A DNA stretch of 64,000 nt from Acidimicrobiales bacterium (lineage in GTDB: Bacteria > Actinomycetota > Acidimicrobiia > Acidimicrobiales > DATDAH01): NCBI GenBank assembly GCA_016794585.1, contig JAEUJM010000005.1:124001-188000 (forward strand), given 5' to 3'. Shown here one piece after another: positions 8,680-17,210 of the stretch. Each line of letters begins with the position of its first letter. The stretch's first letter is position 1. A program made the position numbers and the translations under genes. The notes below the pieces were generated by a model. That model did no database searches and was not told where the DNA came from. It saw only the letters and a list, made by a program, of their open reading frames with translations.

Positions 8680-9377
8680 ACGGGCTGGCCGAGGAGGAAG
8701 GTGGCCGAGAGGCCCTCGCCCCAGGTGGCCAGGTCGGGGGCCTTGGGTAGGCCGAGGGACCGCAACTCGTCGGCCACGGGGCCGTCACCCAATTCGATGC
8801 CCACCTCGGCCGGGTCGACGAAGCCGGTGGCCATGTCCATGGACAGCGGCGTGGCGTAGGCCACGCCCTCGACGTACGAGTAGCTGTCGGTCTCGAGGCG
8901 CTCGGGCTCGTCGAGGGGCTCGGCCCGCGGCAGGGTGAGGGCGATGGTGAAGTGCCCGCCCATGGTCAGGCGGAACGACACCGTCGTGTCGGTGTAGTCG
9001 GCGTCGAGCACCTCGACGGTCTTGGGGAAGCCCATGACCTTGTTGCCCGCCTCTGAGGTGAACTCCTGGTTCACCGGCATGCGGTAGACGAACGAGCCGA
9101 TCACGTCGTCGGCGGCACCCACGGGCCGGACGAGGAATCCGAAGTTCAGCTCGTTGTAGTCACCCCAGGGGTTCTGGCGGTAGTCGCAGGCGGCGATGAC
9201 GAGCTGGGCCTGACCCGGGGCAACCTCGACCACCTCGAAGGCCTCGCCGGGCAGCAGGGCGGCGGCGGCCTCGGCGGGCACCGTGAACAGCAGGGTGGCC
9301 GCGTTCATCTCGGCCACCTCCATCGGGAACGTGATCTCCCGACCCTGGATCTGGCCCCACACCGTCGTCGCGTCCAT
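8676..9377 (-). CDS. Acetoacetate decarboxylase-like protein
   Basis: A 233-aa member of the acetoacetate decarboxylase (ADC) superfamily, soluble by sequence. GDYNELNFG (residues 72-80) and NKVMGFPK (ending at Lys119) resemble the ADC core, where a lysine forms a Schiff base with a beta-keto acid. In classical ADC the catalytic lysine is next to a second lysine; here the neighbour is Thr, so the activity may differ (other superfamily members are aldolase-dehydratases). The ATG at 9377 is 8 bases from a TACGGT box on the minus strand. It is co-oriented with the amidohydrolase 22 bases upstream. Confidence 0.7.
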   Translation of the reverse strand: MDATTVWGQIQGREITFPMEVAEMNAATLLFTVPAEAAAALLPGEAFEVVEVAPGQAQLVIAACDYRQNPWGDYNELNFGFLVRPVGAADDVIGSFVYRMPVNQEFTSEAGNKVMGFPKTVEVLDADYTDTTVSFRLTMGGHFTIALTLPRAEPLDEPERLETDSYSYVEGVAYATPLSMDMATGFVDPAEVGIELGDGPVADELRSLGLPKAPDLATWGEGLSATFLLGQPV

Positions 9378-9399
9378 GGACGCGGACCGTAGCCCGCGG

Positions 9400-10695
9400 T
9401 CAGCGATTGCCAGAAGCCCCCGCCGCCGCCTCGATGATCGAGGCGATGGTGATGGGTGCCTCCGGGGCGACCACGGGCTTGCCCGAGGACCGCTCGCTCA
9501 CGTCGACGCCGGTGGCCTCGGCCCGCAGGGCTCCGACGGTGCACCGCTCGCGGGGACGGTGGGCGAACGGGTCGTAGTGGAACTCGCGGATGGCGTTGCC
9601 GTGGGTCATCGCGTCGATCTCGTCATCGGGGATGCCCTCGAGCGTTGCCGCGAGCAGCTCGGGCGACTGCGGCCACGTCGAGTCCGAGTGGGGGTAGTCG
9701 CACTCCCAGCAGATGTGCTCGACCCCGATGGCGTGGCGGTTCTCCAGTCCGAACCGGTCGTCGATGAAGCAGGTGATGACCCGGTCGAGGAACACCTCAC
9801 TGGGGAGCTGATCGCCGAAGTCACTGCCCGTCCAGGCCTTGTGGTGCTTGTAGACGTAGTCGGCCCGTTCGAGGAAGTACGGGATCCACCCGATGCCACC
9901 CTCCGACAGCGCGAAGCGCACCTTCGGGAACTTCGTCAGCACGCGCGACCAGAGGAGGTCGGCCGCGGCCTGCACCATGTTCATGGGCTGGAGCGTGATC
10001 ATCACGTTGATGGGGGCCTCCATCGAGGTCACCACCATCTGCGAGGACGAGCCGATGTGCAGGCACACGACCGTCCCCTCGTCGGTGCACGCCTGCCAGA
10101 ACGGGTCCCAGTGGGGCGAGTGGAAGCTGGGCCAGCCCAGCTTCTCGGGGTTCTCCGAGAAGGTGATGGCCCGGCACCCCTTGGCCGCCACGCGGCGCAC
10201 CTCGGCGGCCATGAGCTCGGGGTCCCAGATGGCGGGAAGGGCGAGGGGGATGAAGCGGCCCGGGTAGGCGCCGCACCAGTCGTCGATGTGCCAGTCGTTG
10301 TAGGCCCGGAGCATGGCCAGGGCCACGTCCTTGTCCTCGGTGCGGGCGAAGAGCTGACCGCAGAACTGCGGGAACGAGGGGAAGCACATCGAGCCCAGCA
10401 CGCCGTTGGCGTTCATGTCGGCCACGCGCTGGTGGATGTCGTAGCAACCGGCCCGCATCTCGGCGAAGGCCGTGGGCTCGATGCCGTACTCCGCTGGCGG
10501 TCGGCCCGCGACGGCGTTCAGGCCGATGTTGGGCAGCTCCTGACCCTCGTAGCTCCAGACGTCGGTGCCGTCGTCCTTGGTGACGACCCGCGGGGCGAGG
10601 TCGGCGTACTTCGCCGCCAGCCGGCCCTCGAAGAGGTCGGGCGGCTCGACCACGTGGTCGTCGACGCTGACCAGGATCAGGTCCTCGGTGCGCAC
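9400..10695 (-). CDS. Amidohydrolase family 2 (TIM-barrel) protein
   Basis: A 431-aa metal-dependent hydrolase or decarboxylase-like protein (Amidohydro_2, ACMSD-like). Visible elements are SVDDHVVEP at residues 9-17 in the place of the first metal motif, LHIGSS in the central barrel and WECDYPHSDS near residue 320 with the Asp/His pair. A GTG start at 10695 follows GGAGGA by about 6 bases. Actinobacterial genomes often hold several such proteins in aromatic or steroid degradation loci, but the substrate cannot be assigned. It heads the minus-strand run 8125-10695. Confidence 0.8.
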   Translation of the reverse strand: MRTEDLILVSVDDHVVEPPDLFEGRLAAKYADLAPRVVTKDDGTDVWSYEGQELPNIGLNAVAGRPPAEYGIEPTAFAEMRAGCYDIHQRVADMNANGVLGSMCFPSFPQFCGQLFARTEDKDVALAMLRAYNDWHIDDWCGAYPGRFIPLALPAIWDPELMAAEVRRVAAKGCRAITFSENPEKLGWPSFHSPHWDPFWQACTDEGTVVCLHIGSSSQMVVTSMEAPINVMITLQPMNMVQAAADLLWSRVLTKFPKVRFALSEGGIGWIPYFLERADYVYKHHKAWTGSDFGDQLPSEVFLDRVITCFIDDRFGLENRHAIGVEHICWECDYPHSDSTWPQSPELLAATLEGIPDDEIDAMTHGNAIREFHYDPFAHRPRERCTVGALRAEATGVDVSERSSGKPVVAPEAPITIASIIEAAAGASGNR

Positions 10696-10770
10696 GGCAT
10701 CCTCCTCGGGCTGCGGTGTCGGCCAGCGGTCCCCCCGCCGCTCCGTGCGGGCACCCTACCGAACACGCGC

Positions 10771-10800
10771 CGCACCCCCGGCCCGAGGGCCGGGGGTGCG
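10771..10800 (-). terminator. GC-rich hairpin after the 10839 lipoprotein gene
   Basis: The 14-base arm CGCACCCCCGGCCC (10771-10784) pairs perfectly with 10787-10800 across a GA spacer, 38 bases beyond the lipoprotein stop and upstream of the amidohydrolase start. No U-tract. Confidence 0.7.
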
Positions 10801-10838
10801 GGGACGAGCCGGGTGCCGCCGTCGGAGCGGCCAGGCGG

Positions 10839-11609
10839 TCAGCTGGCCGGCGTCACCACGAAGGTGTCGAGGATGTGGCCCAGCGCCTCGATGTCGGCGT
10901 CGCTCAGGATCTGCACGCCGACCACGGCGATGTAGTCGCCGTCACTGGTGTCGATGGGCTGGACGACGGTCCAGACGAAGCTGGCCCCCGAAGACCCGCA
11001 GTCACCGAACACCTGCGACACACCGGTGTACAGCGGGTCGGAGTACGCCTGGACGCCGAGGTCCTCGCCGCAGGCCTGCTCGCTGCGGATGGCGTACTCG
11101 TTGAGCACCGCCCGGGGATCACCCGTGGACGAGTCGGAGGTGGCCCGGAACTCGAACCCCGGCACGTCGAAGCTGGCGTTGTACTGCTCCATGTCGGTGG
11201 ATGCCCGCAGGTCGGGGAGGGTCAGGTTGCCGAGCGTGGCGACCCGTCCGTCCACGTCACTCCACTCCGACGGAGCCTCCACCGTGAGCTGGCCGGTGTC
11301 GTCCTCGATGGGAACGAAGGTGTAGGTCTCGCCGGTGTCCTCGGCCCCGGTGTCGGTCTGGACCTGGCTCATGAAGTCCTCGATGGCCGCCCGCTGGTCC
11401 TCGCCCTCGATGGTGCTCGCTTCGGTGGTGTCGGTCTCATCGCCGGGATCGAAGGCCACGGCCGTGGTCGTGGTGGTCTCGGGTGCTGCCGTCGTGGTCG
11501 GGGCTGCGTCCTCGTCGTCGCCGCCTCCGCCGCAGGCCGCGAGGCCCAGGCCGAGGAGGAGGACGATGATCGCGGTGAGGGCCATCGACCGGGTGCGCTT
11601 GCTTGGCAT
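10839..11609 (-). CDS. Lipoprotein of unknown function (paralogue A)
   Basis: The 256-aa product has a basic N-terminus, a hydrophobic stretch and the lipobox LAAC (Cys about residue 26), then a Gly/Asp/Thr-rich linker to about residue 70. The globular part shares a pattern with the next gene: EAPSEWSDVD, a paired-Cys region (GEDLGVQAYSDPLYTGVSQVFGDC split over two stretches) and a C-terminal aDIEAL..ILDTF. The start is supported by AGGAG 5 bases before the ATG. It is exported and membrane-anchored by inference. I do not recognise a characterised family; similar domains occur in actinobacterial surface proteins. Confidence 0.75.
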   Translation of the reverse strand: MPSKRTRSMALTAIIVLLLGLGLAACGGGGDDEDAAPTTTAAPETTTTTAVAFDPGDETDTTEASTIEGEDQRAAIEDFMSQVQTDTGAEDTGETYTFVPIEDDTGQLTVEAPSEWSDVDGRVATLGNLTLPDLRASTDMEQYNASFDVPGFEFRATSDSSTGDPRAVLNEYAIRSEQACGEDLGVQAYSDPLYTGVSQVFGDCGSSGASFVWTVVQPIDTSDGDYIAVVGVQILSDADIEALGHILDTFVVTPAS

Positions 11610-11680
11610 TGCCGCTCCTTGGGGAGTTGTGCGGGTGTTGTGCGGATCAGACGCCGGGCGGGCGCCCCCTGGTTCCGTCC

Positions 11681-11707
11681 TCCGACGTGACAGTCGTCAC
11701 CGTCGGA
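11681..11707 (-). terminator. Imperfect hairpin between the two lipoprotein genes
   Basis: TCCGACGTGAC (11681-11691) pairs with GTCAC at 11696-11700 and GTCGGA at 11702-11707, leaving one bulged base. It lies past the stop of the 11750 gene and about 75 bases before the next start, so terminator or operator are both possible. Confidence 0.4.
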
Positions 11708-11749
11708 CGATAGTCAGCCCCGGAGGGCGCCGAACGCCGACGGGGTCGC

Positions 11750-12463
11750 TCAGACGTTGGTGTTGAAGGTGTCGAAGGCGTGCTGCAGCGCGTCGACGTC
11801 GGCCAAGGTGACGGCCTGGCCGAAGATGACCGTCGCGTAGGAGTCGCCGTTGTCCGGGATGGCGGCCACGAAGAGCCAGGCCCGGTCGTCCCCGCCGCAG
11901 TTCACGAACGCCTGGATGCGGCCGCTGAACACGCCGTCGCTGTAGTCGTTGGGCGTGCCCGCCTCGCACTCGCCACGGGTGCTGGCGGCCGCGGTCTGCG
12001 AGATGACCTCGTCGAGGTCGGGGGGCGAGGTGAACTGCACCGCCGTGTAACCGAGGATCGGGGTCGACTCGATGTCGCCGCCGAGGTCCGGCGACGCCTG
12101 GATGCTCGGGTTGCCGTCGCTGCTCGCCGTGGTGTCGAGGTCGTCCCACTCGGCGGGGACCTCGACGAAGATCTGGTCGGAGTCGTCGGACACTTGGACG
12201 AACTCGCTGTAGGAGTCGCCGCTCTCGGTGATGCCGGCGTCCGAGGCGAAGCTGTCGATGTCGACCGCGCCGCCGACGGCATCGTCTCCGGTGTCGCCGC
12301 TGTCAGGGGCGGCCGTGGTGGCAGGGGCGGCCGTGTTGTCCGGCGTGGTGGCCAGCGGCGCTGCGGTCACGGCGGATTCGTCGTCGCCGTCGCCGCCCCC
12401 ACAGGCGACGAGGACGAACGCCAGTGCGGCGGCGGCGGTGAGTGCGAGAAGACGGCGGGGCAT
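11750..12463 (-). CDS. Lipoprotein of unknown function (paralogue B)
   Basis: The 237-aa lipoprotein has the lipobox LVAC (Cys about residue 21) and a low-complexity Ala/Thr/Asp linker. The folded part resembles the 10839-11609 product: EVPAEWDDLD, a Cys-containing region ending VNCGGDDRAW and a terminal aDVDALQHAFDTF. The frame is open to 12616, but the ATG at 12463 gives a clean signal peptide and has GGAG upstream. The tandem arrangement with paralogue A suggests a local duplication. Confidence 0.75.
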   Translation of the reverse strand: MPRRLLALTAAAALAFVLVACGGGDGDDESAVTAAPLATTPDNTAAPATTAAPDSGDTGDDAVGGAVDIDSFASDAGITESGDSYSEFVQVSDDSDQIFVEVPAEWDDLDTTASSDGNPSIQASPDLGGDIESTPILGYTAVQFTSPPDLDEVISQTAAASTRGECEAGTPNDYSDGVFSGRIQAFVNCGGDDRAWLFVAAIPDNGDSYATVIFGQAVTLADVDALQHAFDTFNTNV

Positions 12464-12625
12464 GGTCGTGCTGGGCTCCTGGTGAGTTCGGGTCTGACGG
12501 TCGGGTGTGTCCCGCCCCCCAACCGGGTCCGCCACCGAGCACACGGCCGCCGCACCCGCTTGCTCTCCAGGTCCGCCACGTGAGGAGCGCCGGGACTCTA
12601 GCAAGGCGGACGGCACCCCTGGACA

Positions 12626-12648
12626 CGAGGTGTCACAGTGACACCTCG
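12626..12648 (-). terminator. Palindrome just after the S-layer protease gene
   Basis: CGAGGTGTCAC (12626-12636) and its complement (12638-12648) flank a single A, 5 bases past the stop codon of the minus-strand gene. It probably ends that transcript. Confidence 0.65.
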
Positions 12649-12653
12649 CCTCG

Positions 12654-14690
12654 TCAGTGGCGGAACACCACGGTCGAGGGCAGGGCAGCCGGATAGGCGC
12701 CCCACGCGTCCGCGCTCGAGGCGAAGTCGAACAGGATGGAGGCGATCTGCTGACGGGTGAGCGCCTTCTTCGGACGGAACGTCCCGTCGGGGTACGGCGT
12801 CACCAGAGACTCGGCGGCGGCCCAGCCGACCGCCGGCGCCAGCTTGCTCGACGCCGCGACATCCCCGAAGCCGGCCGGCGCGCCGGCGGACGGCGAGCCC
12901 GCGAGACGCCAGAGCATGTCGGCGAAGTGCCCGCGCTTGACCGTGGCGTTCGGGTGGAACGTCCCGTCGGGGTACGGGGCCACGATCCCCTCCTGCGCGG
13001 CCCAGTTCAACGCGGGACGGTAGGCGGCGGTGACGGGCACGTCCCCGAAAGAGGCCTGGCTGCGAGCGGCGGGGCGATCGGCGAGGCGCCAGAGCATGGT
13101 GACGACCTGGCTTCTGGTCATCGCGACCTTCGGGCCGAACCCACCGCCGGGCTGGGGATCGAGCAGCGCGAAGCGCTTGACCCAGTTGACCGATGCCTCG
13201 TACCAGGCCCCCAGGGGCACGTCGGAGTAGCCGTGGTACGGCGCCCCCCACCGGACGGTGACCGGGCCCTGATCCCCACCGCGCCCGTCGACCTGCACCA
13301 GGTAGGTGGTCCCGGCCGTGGCGTCGAACGTCACCCGGGACTGCTGGCCGAGCTGGCCGTCGTCGTCGCCCTCACCACGAGACACCAGATTGGCCAGGGA
13401 CGTCGCCGATCCGGTGAAGACGCCGAGCAGGGTGTCGGTGTCGCTGCCGCAGGTGTCGAAGGCCATCGGGCCCGTGACCGGGGCGGTCCACGAGAACCAG
13501 ATCGACCGACCACCAGGCTTTCCCGCGGGCGACTTCTCGCCGAGCTCCTGGGTGGCGCCGGCGTTCGACGTGGCCACCGACCCCGCGTACCCCGACAGCG
13601 GGGTCGCGGCGGCGGCCCGGTCGTTGGCCGGAGGGGCCAGCGACCCACCGGGCACGGACTCGAGCCAACGGCTGTCGGCCGTGTTCCAGCGCGAGGCGAG
13701 CCACCCGCCCGCCCCGCAGGCGGCGTTCACGGCGAAGTAGTCGTCATGGCCGCAGTCGAAGCGGAGCTCGTTGCCCGACGAGCAGACCGACCGCATCCGC
13801 ACCGGACCGGCGCCGTCGTCGTCGTAACACATGCGGTCACCCTCGTCGCGGCAGTGCCCGCTCGGCGTCGCATTCGGCGCGGTCGGCTGCACGCCCCCGA
13901 TGGTGTGCATGAGCTCGTGGGCCTCGGTACGACCGTCGAAGCCCGAGCGCAGGCAGGTCTCATCGAGGCGGGCGTAGCCCGTGCGGGCGTCGTTCCAGTT
14001 CAGCGCCGTCGGCTGGGCGTCGTACCACAGCGTTCCCAGCCCCGAACAGGTGGTCGGCTTGGCATTGCTCGTCTCGGCCCAGATGACGTACTTGCGGTCG
14101 GGGTCGCTGAACCCCTTCGAGACCATGGTGGACATGAGCGCGCTGAAGGCTGTCGCCGGCACCTGGCTTGCGGGGATGAGCACGTCGAGGATCTCGAGGT
14201 TGCAGTTGGCGTCGGTGACCCATCGGATGTGGCGCTGGCCACCGGTCTGGCCGGCACTGGCGTTGAAGATGGTCTCCATCTGCGCGGCGCGGGTGCGCAT
14301 CGTGGCCCGAAGGGCCGACAGCCGGTTCACCCCCGACGGGTGGGCGTAGACCAGTTGCACGCGGGCCCCACTCGTGCCGTCGCCGTAGCACTGGATGCCG
14401 GCGGTGGCCTCGGTGGGCGCGGCGCCAGGCGGCACGGGTCCCACGCCGGGCTCGGGGCCGGTCGAGCAGAGCGTGGCCCCGTCGATCACCCCGGCCACGA
14501 CGAGCCCGGCGGCCTCACACGTGCCGTCGGGGCCGGTCCCGGGCGTCACCAGGGTCGGTGCGGCGGCAGGCGCCGCCGGCGCCGCAGCGGAGGGCACGGG
14601 CGCGGCGAGGCCGAGCACCGCCACCGGCGCGAGGGCCAGCGCGGTGATGCCGGCGACCAGGAGGTCGCGCCGCCGTCCGCGTCGTTTCAC
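12654..14690 (-). CDS. Secreted metalloprotease-like protein with three SLH domains
   Basis: The 678-aa exported protein has an N-terminal signal segment (about residues 1-37) and an Ala/Pro linker. A peptidase-like domain holds HELMH (His258, Glu259, His262) followed by TIGGVQ and then GHCRDEGDRMCYDD. The first motif fits HExxH zinc proteases; the metzincin third His position is Gln here, and the later HC or DxMCYDD block may complete the site. Next comes a beta-sandwich resembling prepeptidase C-terminal domains (about 355-480). Three S-layer-homology repeats follow (about 490-670, each with a W-A...G or YPDGTF pattern), which anchor proteins to the cell wall. GTG start at 14690; no strong ribosome site seen. 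Confidence 0.75.
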   Translation of the reverse strand: MKRRGRRRDLLVAGITALALAPVAVLGLAAPVPSAAAPAAPAAAPTLVTPGTGPDGTCEAAGLVVAGVIDGATLCSTGPEPGVGPVPPGAAPTEATAGIQCYGDGTSGARVQLVYAHPSGVNRLSALRATMRTRAAQMETIFNASAGQTGGQRHIRWVTDANCNLEILDVLIPASQVPATAFSALMSTMVSKGFSDPDRKYVIWAETSNAKPTTCSGLGTLWYDAQPTALNWNDARTGYARLDETCLRSGFDGRTEAHELMHTIGGVQPTAPNATPSGHCRDEGDRMCYDDDGAGPVRMRSVCSSGNELRFDCGHDDYFAVNAACGAGGWLASRWNTADSRWLESVPGGSLAPPANDRAAAATPLSGYAGSVATSNAGATQELGEKSPAGKPGGRSIWFSWTAPVTGPMAFDTCGSDTDTLLGVFTGSATSLANLVSRGEGDDDGQLGQQSRVTFDATAGTTYLVQVDGRGGDQGPVTVRWGAPYHGYSDVPLGAWYEASVNWVKRFALLDPQPGGGFGPKVAMTRSQVVTMLWRLADRPAARSQASFGDVPVTAAYRPALNWAAQEGIVAPYPDGTFHPNATVKRGHFADMLWRLAGSPSAGAPAGFGDVAASSKLAPAVGWAAAESLVTPYPDGTFRPKKALTRQQIASILFDFASSADAWGAYPAALPSTVVFRH

Positions 14691-14752
14691 GCCCGGGTTG
14701 TCGGCACCCCTGCGCCGAGGCTGTAGCGATGGGGGCCCTTCGGCCCTGTTGC

Positions 14753-14771
14753 CGGGGGGACCGACCCCCCG
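14753..14771 (-). terminator. Hairpin after the thioesterase gene
   Basis: CGGGGGG (14753-14759) pairs with CCCCCCG (14765-14771) across a 5-base loop, about 10 bases past the thioesterase stop on the minus strand. Confidence 0.5.
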
Positions 14772-14780
14772 ACGAGGGGG

Positions 14781-15281
14781 TCAGAGCTCGGGAGCGCTCC
14801 GGTCGGGCTCGGCGCCGGGCAGCAGCGGGTCGCGGAGCGGCACGACCATGCCGGCGAAGTCCGCCACCGCGATCACGCGGTCCTCGGGGTCGAGCACACG
14901 ACACTCGACCACGACGAGCTGGCGGCCCGCCCGCACCACGGTGGCCACGGCCCGCACGACGTCTCCCTTGGGACGGCCGAGGTAGCGGACATGCAGGTCG
15001 GCGGTGACCAACGTGTTCTGGCCGGGCACGAACGAGCTGCTGCGGGCCGCGGCGGACGCGGCCGCGACGTCGATGAGCGTGGCGATGGCGCCGCCATGGA
15101 GGTTCCCGGTGCTGCCGAAGGCCTCGTTGCGCACCGGCATGGACACCACCACGTGCTCGTCGGTGCGTTCGAGGAACTCGAGGCCCAGCAGAGCGTGCAG
15201 CGGGGTGGCCCGGAAGCGGGCCTCCAGCGCCGCGATCACCTCGTCGCTGAGGCCGTAGGGGTTGGCGCCGTCGTCGGCCAT
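14781..15281 (-). CDS. PaaI-type hotdog-fold thioesterase
   Basis: The 166-aa cytosolic protein has the hotdog-family motif GNLHGGAIATLIDVAAASA (about residues 58-76), where Gly-rich and acidic positions form the acyl-CoA thioesterase site of PaaI-like enzymes. It presumably hydrolyses acyl-CoA to free acid and CoA. The ATG at 15281 is 1 base beyond the EtfBA stop codon, so it is co-transcribed with the electron-transfer flavoprotein. This fits beta-oxidation or related CoA metabolism, although the substrate is unknown. Confidence 0.8.
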   Translation of the reverse strand: MADDGANPYGLSDEVIAALEARFRATPLHALLGLEFLERTDEHVVVSMPVRNEAFGSTGNLHGGAIATLIDVAAASAAARSSSFVPGQNTLVTADLHVRYLGRPKGDVVRAVATVVRAGRQLVVVECRVLDPEDRVIAVADFAGMVVPLRDPLLPGAEPDRSAPEL

Positions 15282-15282
15282 C

Positions 15283-17142
15283 TCAGTGCTCCGTTCCGGC
15301 GGCGCCGTCGCGGGCCGCCTCCTCGAGACGCTCCACGAGCAGGGGGGCGACCTCCCGCCAGTCCCCGACGATGGCCAGGTCGGCCCACTCGAAGATGAGC
15401 GCCTCGGGGTCGGGGTTCACCGCGAGGATGGTGCCCGAGCTGCGCACGCCCATCGTGTGGTTGAACTTCCCACTCAGGCCGAGCGCCACGTACAGCCGCG
15501 GGGCGATGCTGTGACCGGTGATCCCGAGCTGACGGGCCCGCGGCAACCACCCCTTGTCTGTCACCTTCCTCGTGGCGGCCAGTTCCGCGCCCAACGCCCG
15601 GCGCAGGGGCTCCAGCTCGGCGTAGTGGGCCGGATCGATGCCCTGGCCGATGCCGATGACGACGTCCGCCGACGCGAGCGCCTCGGCATCGTCCTCCCGG
15701 TGACGGCCGTGCACCACCACCCGGCCCCGTGGCGTCACGCCGACCGTCCCCGTGGCCACCGGCACCGGCTCTCGACCCTCGAGGAGGGGCAGCACCCCGG
15801 CGCGCACCGTGACGAGCTGGACCGGGGACGTCGAGCGCACCGCCGCCACGAGCAGGCCGCCGAACGCCGGCTTCCACGCCACGAGGCGACCGCCCGTGCC
15901 GGCGCCGGCGCCCTCGGGCTCCGACGCCGGTTCGTCCTCGATGGTGAGCCCGACCGCGTCGCCGGTGAGCCCGGCCCCCAGGGCGGCCGCCACCCGGGAG
16001 GCGACCTCGCGGCCCCATGCGGTGCTGGGCGCGAGGACCGCCCAGGGCCCACGGGCGGCGACCCACTCGGCGACCCCGGCGGCCACGTCCTCTTCGACCA
16101 GGGCGCCCGTGACGGTGACCGCCTCGTCCACGCCCCACGTCCCGAGGTCTTCGACCGGGGGCAGGTTGGTGCCAAGGGCCACCACCCGGCCCCCCAGCTC
16201 GGACGCCAGCCGAGCGGCCGCGCCGAGCAGCTCCCGGGTGAGGCGGACGCGGTCGGGCTCGACCACAACGGCCACCGCAGGACCAGCGGGACCGCCGGCG
16301 CCTGCGGGTGGGGCGACGGTCTCGGACGGACCGTCGGCGGCGCCCTCGAGCACGCCCCGGTCGGCGAGCACGGCGACCGCTTCCGCCACCTGGTCCTCGA
16401 CGGAGCCGGCGAGGCGCCGACGCAGGCGCTCGACCTCGAGCGAGCGCACGTCGCCGACCGAGGTCGGGCTCGCCGCCGCGCCCCACGGACCCGGGCCGAG
16501 CTCGGCGGCGGTGACCGAGGTGATGCGGTCCGAAGCGACCGCGGCGCGGCCCTCGGGCGGCACCTTCGCCGGATCGGTGAGGCGCTCGGCCACGGAGAGC
16601 ACCGCCGGCAACGACACCGTGGCCTCGACCCATTCGTCGTCGTGCTCGAGCCGGACGCTCACGGCGCCGTCGACGAGGGCGAGCTCGCGCACGCCGGCCA
16701 CGAACGCGAGGTCGAGCAGCTGGGCGAGCTCGGGTCCGACCTGCCCCGTGTCGGCGTCGACCGAGTTGCGGCCGGCCAGGACGAGGTCGAAGGCCTCGTG
16801 GCGCTGCAGGGCGGCGGCGAGCGCCTGCGCCGTGACGAGCGTGTCCGAGCCGGCGAAGGCCGGGTCGCAGAGGTGCACCCCCTCGACGGGCACCCCCCGC
16901 TCCTCGATCCAGGCGATGGCCTCCCGCAGCGTGTCCTCGGCCGAGGGTGGCCCGAGGGTGAGCGCGGTCACCGTGCCCCCCGTGGCCGCGGCGAGTTCGG
17001 CCCCGATGGCCACCGCGCGACGGCAGTAGGCGTTCATCTCCAGGGGCAGTCCTTCGCGCACCAGGCGGCCGTCGTCGCCGAGGACCATGGCCTCGACCTT
17101 GGGGATCTGCTTGACCAGCACGGCGATGCGCAGCGGATGCAC
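15283..17142 (-). CDS. Fused electron transfer flavoprotein (EtfB-EtfA)
   Basis: One 619-aa chain joins an EtfB-like N-terminal part (about residues 1-255; IAVLVKQIPK, VDADTGQVGPELAQLL) to an EtfA-like C-terminal part (about 290-619). The latter includes the FAD-binding region GITGHSIAPRLYVALGLSG, HTMG and NPDPEALIFEWAD. ETF carries electrons from acyl-CoA dehydrogenases to the membrane ETF-quinone oxidoreductase; the usual form is two separate subunits. I chose the GTG at 17142, since the protein then starts with HPLRIAVLVKQIP as EtfB does; the longer frame to 17232 would overlap the divergent gene. Variation in FAD-loop residues is not assessed. Confidence 0.85.
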   Translation of the reverse strand: MHPLRIAVLVKQIPKVEAMVLGDDGRLVREGLPLEMNAYCRRAVAIGAELAAATGGTVTALTLGPPSAEDTLREAIAWIEERGVPVEGVHLCDPAFAGSDTLVTAQALAAALQRHEAFDLVLAGRNSVDADTGQVGPELAQLLDLAFVAGVRELALVDGAVSVRLEHDDEWVEATVSLPAVLSVAERLTDPAKVPPEGRAAVASDRITSVTAAELGPGPWGAAASPTSVGDVRSLEVERLRRRLAGSVEDQVAEAVAVLADRGVLEGAADGPSETVAPPAGAGGPAGPAVAVVVEPDRVRLTRELLGAAARLASELGGRVVALGTNLPPVEDLGTWGVDEAVTVTGALVEEDVAAGVAEWVAARGPWAVLAPSTAWGREVASRVAAALGAGLTGDAVGLTIEDEPASEPEGAGAGTGGRLVAWKPAFGGLLVAAVRSTSPVQLVTVRAGVLPLLEGREPVPVATGTVGVTPRGRVVVHGRHREDDAEALASADVVIGIGQGIDPAHYAELEPLRRALGAELAATRKVTDKGWLPRARQLGITGHSIAPRLYVALGLSGKFNHTMGVRSSGTILAVNPDPEALIFEWADLAIVGDWREVAPLLVERLEEAARDGAAGTEH

Positions 17143-17210
17143 GGCTGTCAGTCTGCGCCGCCCCGGGCCGGACGGCACAACCGTCCCCCCGGTCGCGCGA
17201 GGATGCCCCC

